Of a DNA stretch of 7,464 bases, positions 6,500 through 7,464 are shown piece after piece. The stretch comes from an uncultured Comamonadaceae bacterium (GTDB taxonomy: Bacteria; Pseudomonadota; Gammaproteobacteria; Burkholderiales; Burkholderiaceae_C). The notes under the pieces are model-generated. The model searched no databases. It had not been told where the DNA came from and saw only the letters and a program-made list of their open reading frames with translations. Every line of letters starts with the position of its first letter. Position 1 is the stretch's first letter. Position numbers and translations under genes: made by a program. Where the stretch lies: NCBI GenBank assembly GCA_937871735.1, contig CALMOI010000075.1:1-7464 (forward strand), given 5' to 3'.

Positions 6500-6947
6500 A
6501 GATTTCCTTGACCTGCTCACCCGCTTCAAATCGCATGGCGGTTTTGCCATCGAGTGACAGCACGATCAAGGTGCCGGGGCGTTGGGGGTCTTCTTTCAGC
6601 CGCTGGCCGAATCGAGCCCGCACTTTGGCAACGGGGTCACCCACCCGAATATCAAACGGCGTGACGGCTTCGGCATCGCTGGTTTCGATGCGCACGATGG
6701 TCGCCCCTTGGGTCATGAAAGCCAATCCGGCAAAGGGGTGGTAATAGTCGCAACCCTCCTTGGCGACATCCTTGGGGGCGGCAACGGCCTTGCCCTTGAG
6801 CTGCTTGAGTTCTGCGTAGGCCTCCGTCACGGTCGTGCCAATTTGGATGGGGCCATAACGCTCCATGGTCAGCTGAACCTCTGCTGCTGAGGCTAGGCTG
6901 CTTGCAAGAATCAGCAGCGCGGCAACGAGTTTTTGGGGTGCGTACAT
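6453..6947 (-). CDS. Small exported protein of unknown function with internal duplication
   Basis: I do not recognise a named family. The 164-aa product starts with a clear signal peptide: MYAPQK, hydrophobic LVAALLILASSLA, then a likely cleavage within ASAAEV near residue 21-22. The mature part has two similar units, YGPIQIGTTVTEAYAELKQL (31-50) and PFDIRVGDPVAKVRARFG (97-114), each followed by hydrophobic strands (GLAFMTQGATIVRIET; LIVLSLDGKTAMRFEAGEQVKEIYAG). This suggests a duplicated BamE/SmpA- or BLIP-like small fold; that is inference from the pattern. Cys66 and Cys163 could form a disulfide in the periplasm. Open frame extends upstream to 7127 but lacks protein-like character. Of two close ATGs, 6947 is preferred over 6953 because of ribosome binding site spacing. 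The C-terminus overlaps the WYL gene start by 47 nt. Confidence 0.8.
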   Translation of the reverse strand: MYAPQKLVAALLILASSLASAAEVQLTMERYGPIQIGTTVTEAYAELKQLKGKAVAAPKDVAKEGCDYYHPFAGLAFMTQGATIVRIETSDAEAVTPFDIRVGDPVAKVRARFGQRLKEDPQRPGTLIVLSLDGKTAMRFEAGEQVKEIYAGYKHAINRSKGCS

Positions 6948-6954
6948 ATCCATA

Positions 6955-6959
6955 CTCCT
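6955..6959 (-). promoter_or_regulatory. Ribosome binding site deciding the start of the exported protein
   Basis: AGGAG on the minus strand. It lies 7 nt from ATG 6947, the optimal spacing, but only 1 nt from ATG 6953, which is too close. It therefore places the start at 6947 and gives a product beginning MYAPQK, directly a signal peptide. Confidence 0.72.
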
Positions 6960-7197
6960 GTGTGAAACTTGATCTTGGTGTCTCCGTGAAGTTGTTTTGA
7001 TACGGCTTTTTCCCAAAGTGAAGTGCAACACCTTGGTTGAAACCTGATGACTGCGGCCAGTGTGAGCGCAGTCAGTGCATGGTAGCGGTCTTGGCTTGGA
7101 CGATGTCATGCATGAACTGTGCCTCAAGGTTTGATTTGGGCGCAGGTTGTTAGGGATTCAGACCTTAAACCATCGCACCTAATGCTATAGTTTTGCC
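6960..7197. promoter_or_regulatory. Divergent intergenic region with inverted repeats
   Basis: About 240 bp between the exported-protein gene and the toxin gene, with no convincing coding frame. It holds a perfect 8-bp inverted repeat TGACTGCG (7048-7055) / CGCAGTCA (7067-7074) with an 11-nt spacer, a perfect 10-bp palindrome TCATGCATGA (7106-7115), and an imperfect inverted repeat AAGGTTTGA (7126-7134) / TCAGACCTT (7158-7166). These are candidate operators, for example for the antitoxin; none has a T-tract like a terminator. A promoter for the minus-strand gene must lie here, but I see no strong match. Confidence 0.4.
7183..7191 (+). promoter_or_regulatory. Extended -10 promoter element of the toxin-antitoxin operon
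   Basis: TGC-TATAGT matches the extended -10 consensus TGn-TATAAT at all but one base. No good -35 lies 16-18 bp upstream, which extended -10 promoters tolerate. Only 6 nt separate it from the toxin ATG at 7198, so transcription would be expected to start at or beside the A of the start codon. Confidence 0.5.
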
Positions 7198-7449
7198 ATG
7201 CAAAGCAAGCGTGTATTCAAGACCAAAACCTTTGACCGATGGGCCAAGAAGCTGATCAATGACCGTTGGCTGTGTCAGGCCGCACAAGAAATCATGCAGG
7301 GGTTGTACGAGGCGGATCTGGGTGGCGGTGTGTGCAAAAAGCGCATCGCGTTGCCGGGGATCATTGCCAAAGGTTTGCACACGACGACTGCCGAGCAATG
7401 GGAGCAACTGAAACAGGACGGTGTCCTGAAGGAGATTTGTCATGGCTAA
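7198..7449 (+). CDS. RelE/HigB-type toxin ORF, apparently internally deleted
   Basis: ORF of 83 aa. The N-terminal half, RVFKTKTFDRWAKKLINDRWLCQAAQEIMQGLYEADLGGGVCKKRIALPG (5-54), matches the start of RelE-like type II toxins of the PF06296 group, which are mRNA-cleaving ribosome-associated nucleases. The C-terminal part, IIAKGLHTTTAEQWEQLKQDGVLKEICHG (55-83), resembles the C-terminal tail of the same family. The middle that normally follows KKRxALPG (a GKSGGxRTL strand, then FFLxGxxKS strands, then an acidic helix), about 40 residues, is absent. The frame is kept, so the change looks like an in-frame deletion at about 7359/7360. Lacking its central strands, the product is probably not an active nuclease, as inference. 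No Shine-Dalgarno sequence precedes the ATG; an extended -10 element lies 6 nt away. The stop overlaps the antitoxin start by 8 nt. A naturally short homologue is the alternative. Confidence 0.8.
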   Translation: MQSKRVFKTKTFDRWAKKLINDRWLCQAAQEIMQGLYEADLGGGVCKKRIALPGIIAKGLHTTTAEQWEQLKQDGVLKEICHG

Positions 7450-7464
7450 AACGGAACCCCGCAG
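7442..7464 (+). CDS. Start of presumed antitoxin gene (3' partial)
   Basis: ATG at 7442 opens MAKTEPR before the window ends. AAGGAG (7429-7434) lies exactly 7 nt upstream, inside the toxin gene, and the start overlaps the toxin stop (ATGGCTAA), the typical toxin-first, translationally coupled arrangement of HigBA-like pairs. In such pairs the second gene usually encodes an XRE-type helix-turn-helix antitoxin that represses the operon. Only seven codons are visible, so identity rests on position and overlap. Confidence 0.6.

Noticed and set aside
7047..7085. Twelve-codon plus-strand mini-ORF starting ATGACTGCG upstream of the toxin.
   Set aside because: No ribosome binding site, and it lies upstream of the proposed promoter; its sequence mostly reflects the inverted repeat located there.
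6948..7127. 60-codon N-terminal extension of the exported protein.
   Set aside because: The extension has no protein-like pattern and would bury a good signal peptide; AGGAG at 6955-6959 fits a start at 6947.
7165..7443. Minus-strand open frame of 92 codons opposite the toxin.
   Set aside because: Shadow of the toxin gene; the plus strand carries the recognisable RelE/HigB pattern and the coupled antitoxin start.

Overview
The window is GC-rich, densely packed bacterial DNA. Protein styles and gene neighbours (pgpA next to a CinA-type pncC, a DUF4337 membrane protein, LysR and YafY/WYL regulators) suggest a betaproteobacterium, probably Burkholderiales and perhaps Comamonadaceae. That placement is from recall of the families, not a database search. 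There are no rRNA or tRNA genes, CRISPR arrays or insertion sequences, and no gene-free stretch longer than about 250 bp.

Layout. (1) 1-1869 (+) is the 3' part of an OafA-type acyltransferase with an SGNH domain; its 5' end lies outside the window. (2) A GC-rich hairpin at 1870-1899 separates it from a convergent minus-strand block. In transcription order that block is a LysR regulator (4564-3647), a DUF4337 membrane protein (3634-3017), pgpA (2976-2410) and pncC (2395-1895), with gaps of 12, 40 and 14 nt. (3) Divergent from the LysR gene, across 123 bp holding overlapping palindromes, is a cysteine hydrolase of the isochorismatase family (4688-5242, +). (4) A second minus-strand block holds a small exported protein (6947-6453), a WYL regulator overlapping it by 47 nt (6499-5720), and a VOC-fold protein (5641-5261). 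(5) At the right edge a RelE/HigB-type toxin gene (7198-7449, +) overlaps the start of its presumed antitoxin gene, which runs off the window.

How the genes may work together. pgpA and pncC are housekeeping genes for phosphatidylglycerol synthesis and pyridine-nucleotide salvage. The LysR/hydrolase pair looks like a regulator and its divergent target, and the WYL regulator may control the VOC gene below it. The most notable points are a toxin ORF that looks internally deleted yet stays in frame and coupled to its antitoxin; a promoter that would make the toxin mRNA leaderless; a PgpA whose normally conserved aspartate in the FRFFD motif is valine; and near-identical inverted sequences covering both start codons of the LysR/hydrolase pair. 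I found no clearly new multi-gene system; most of the window is ordinary chromosome.
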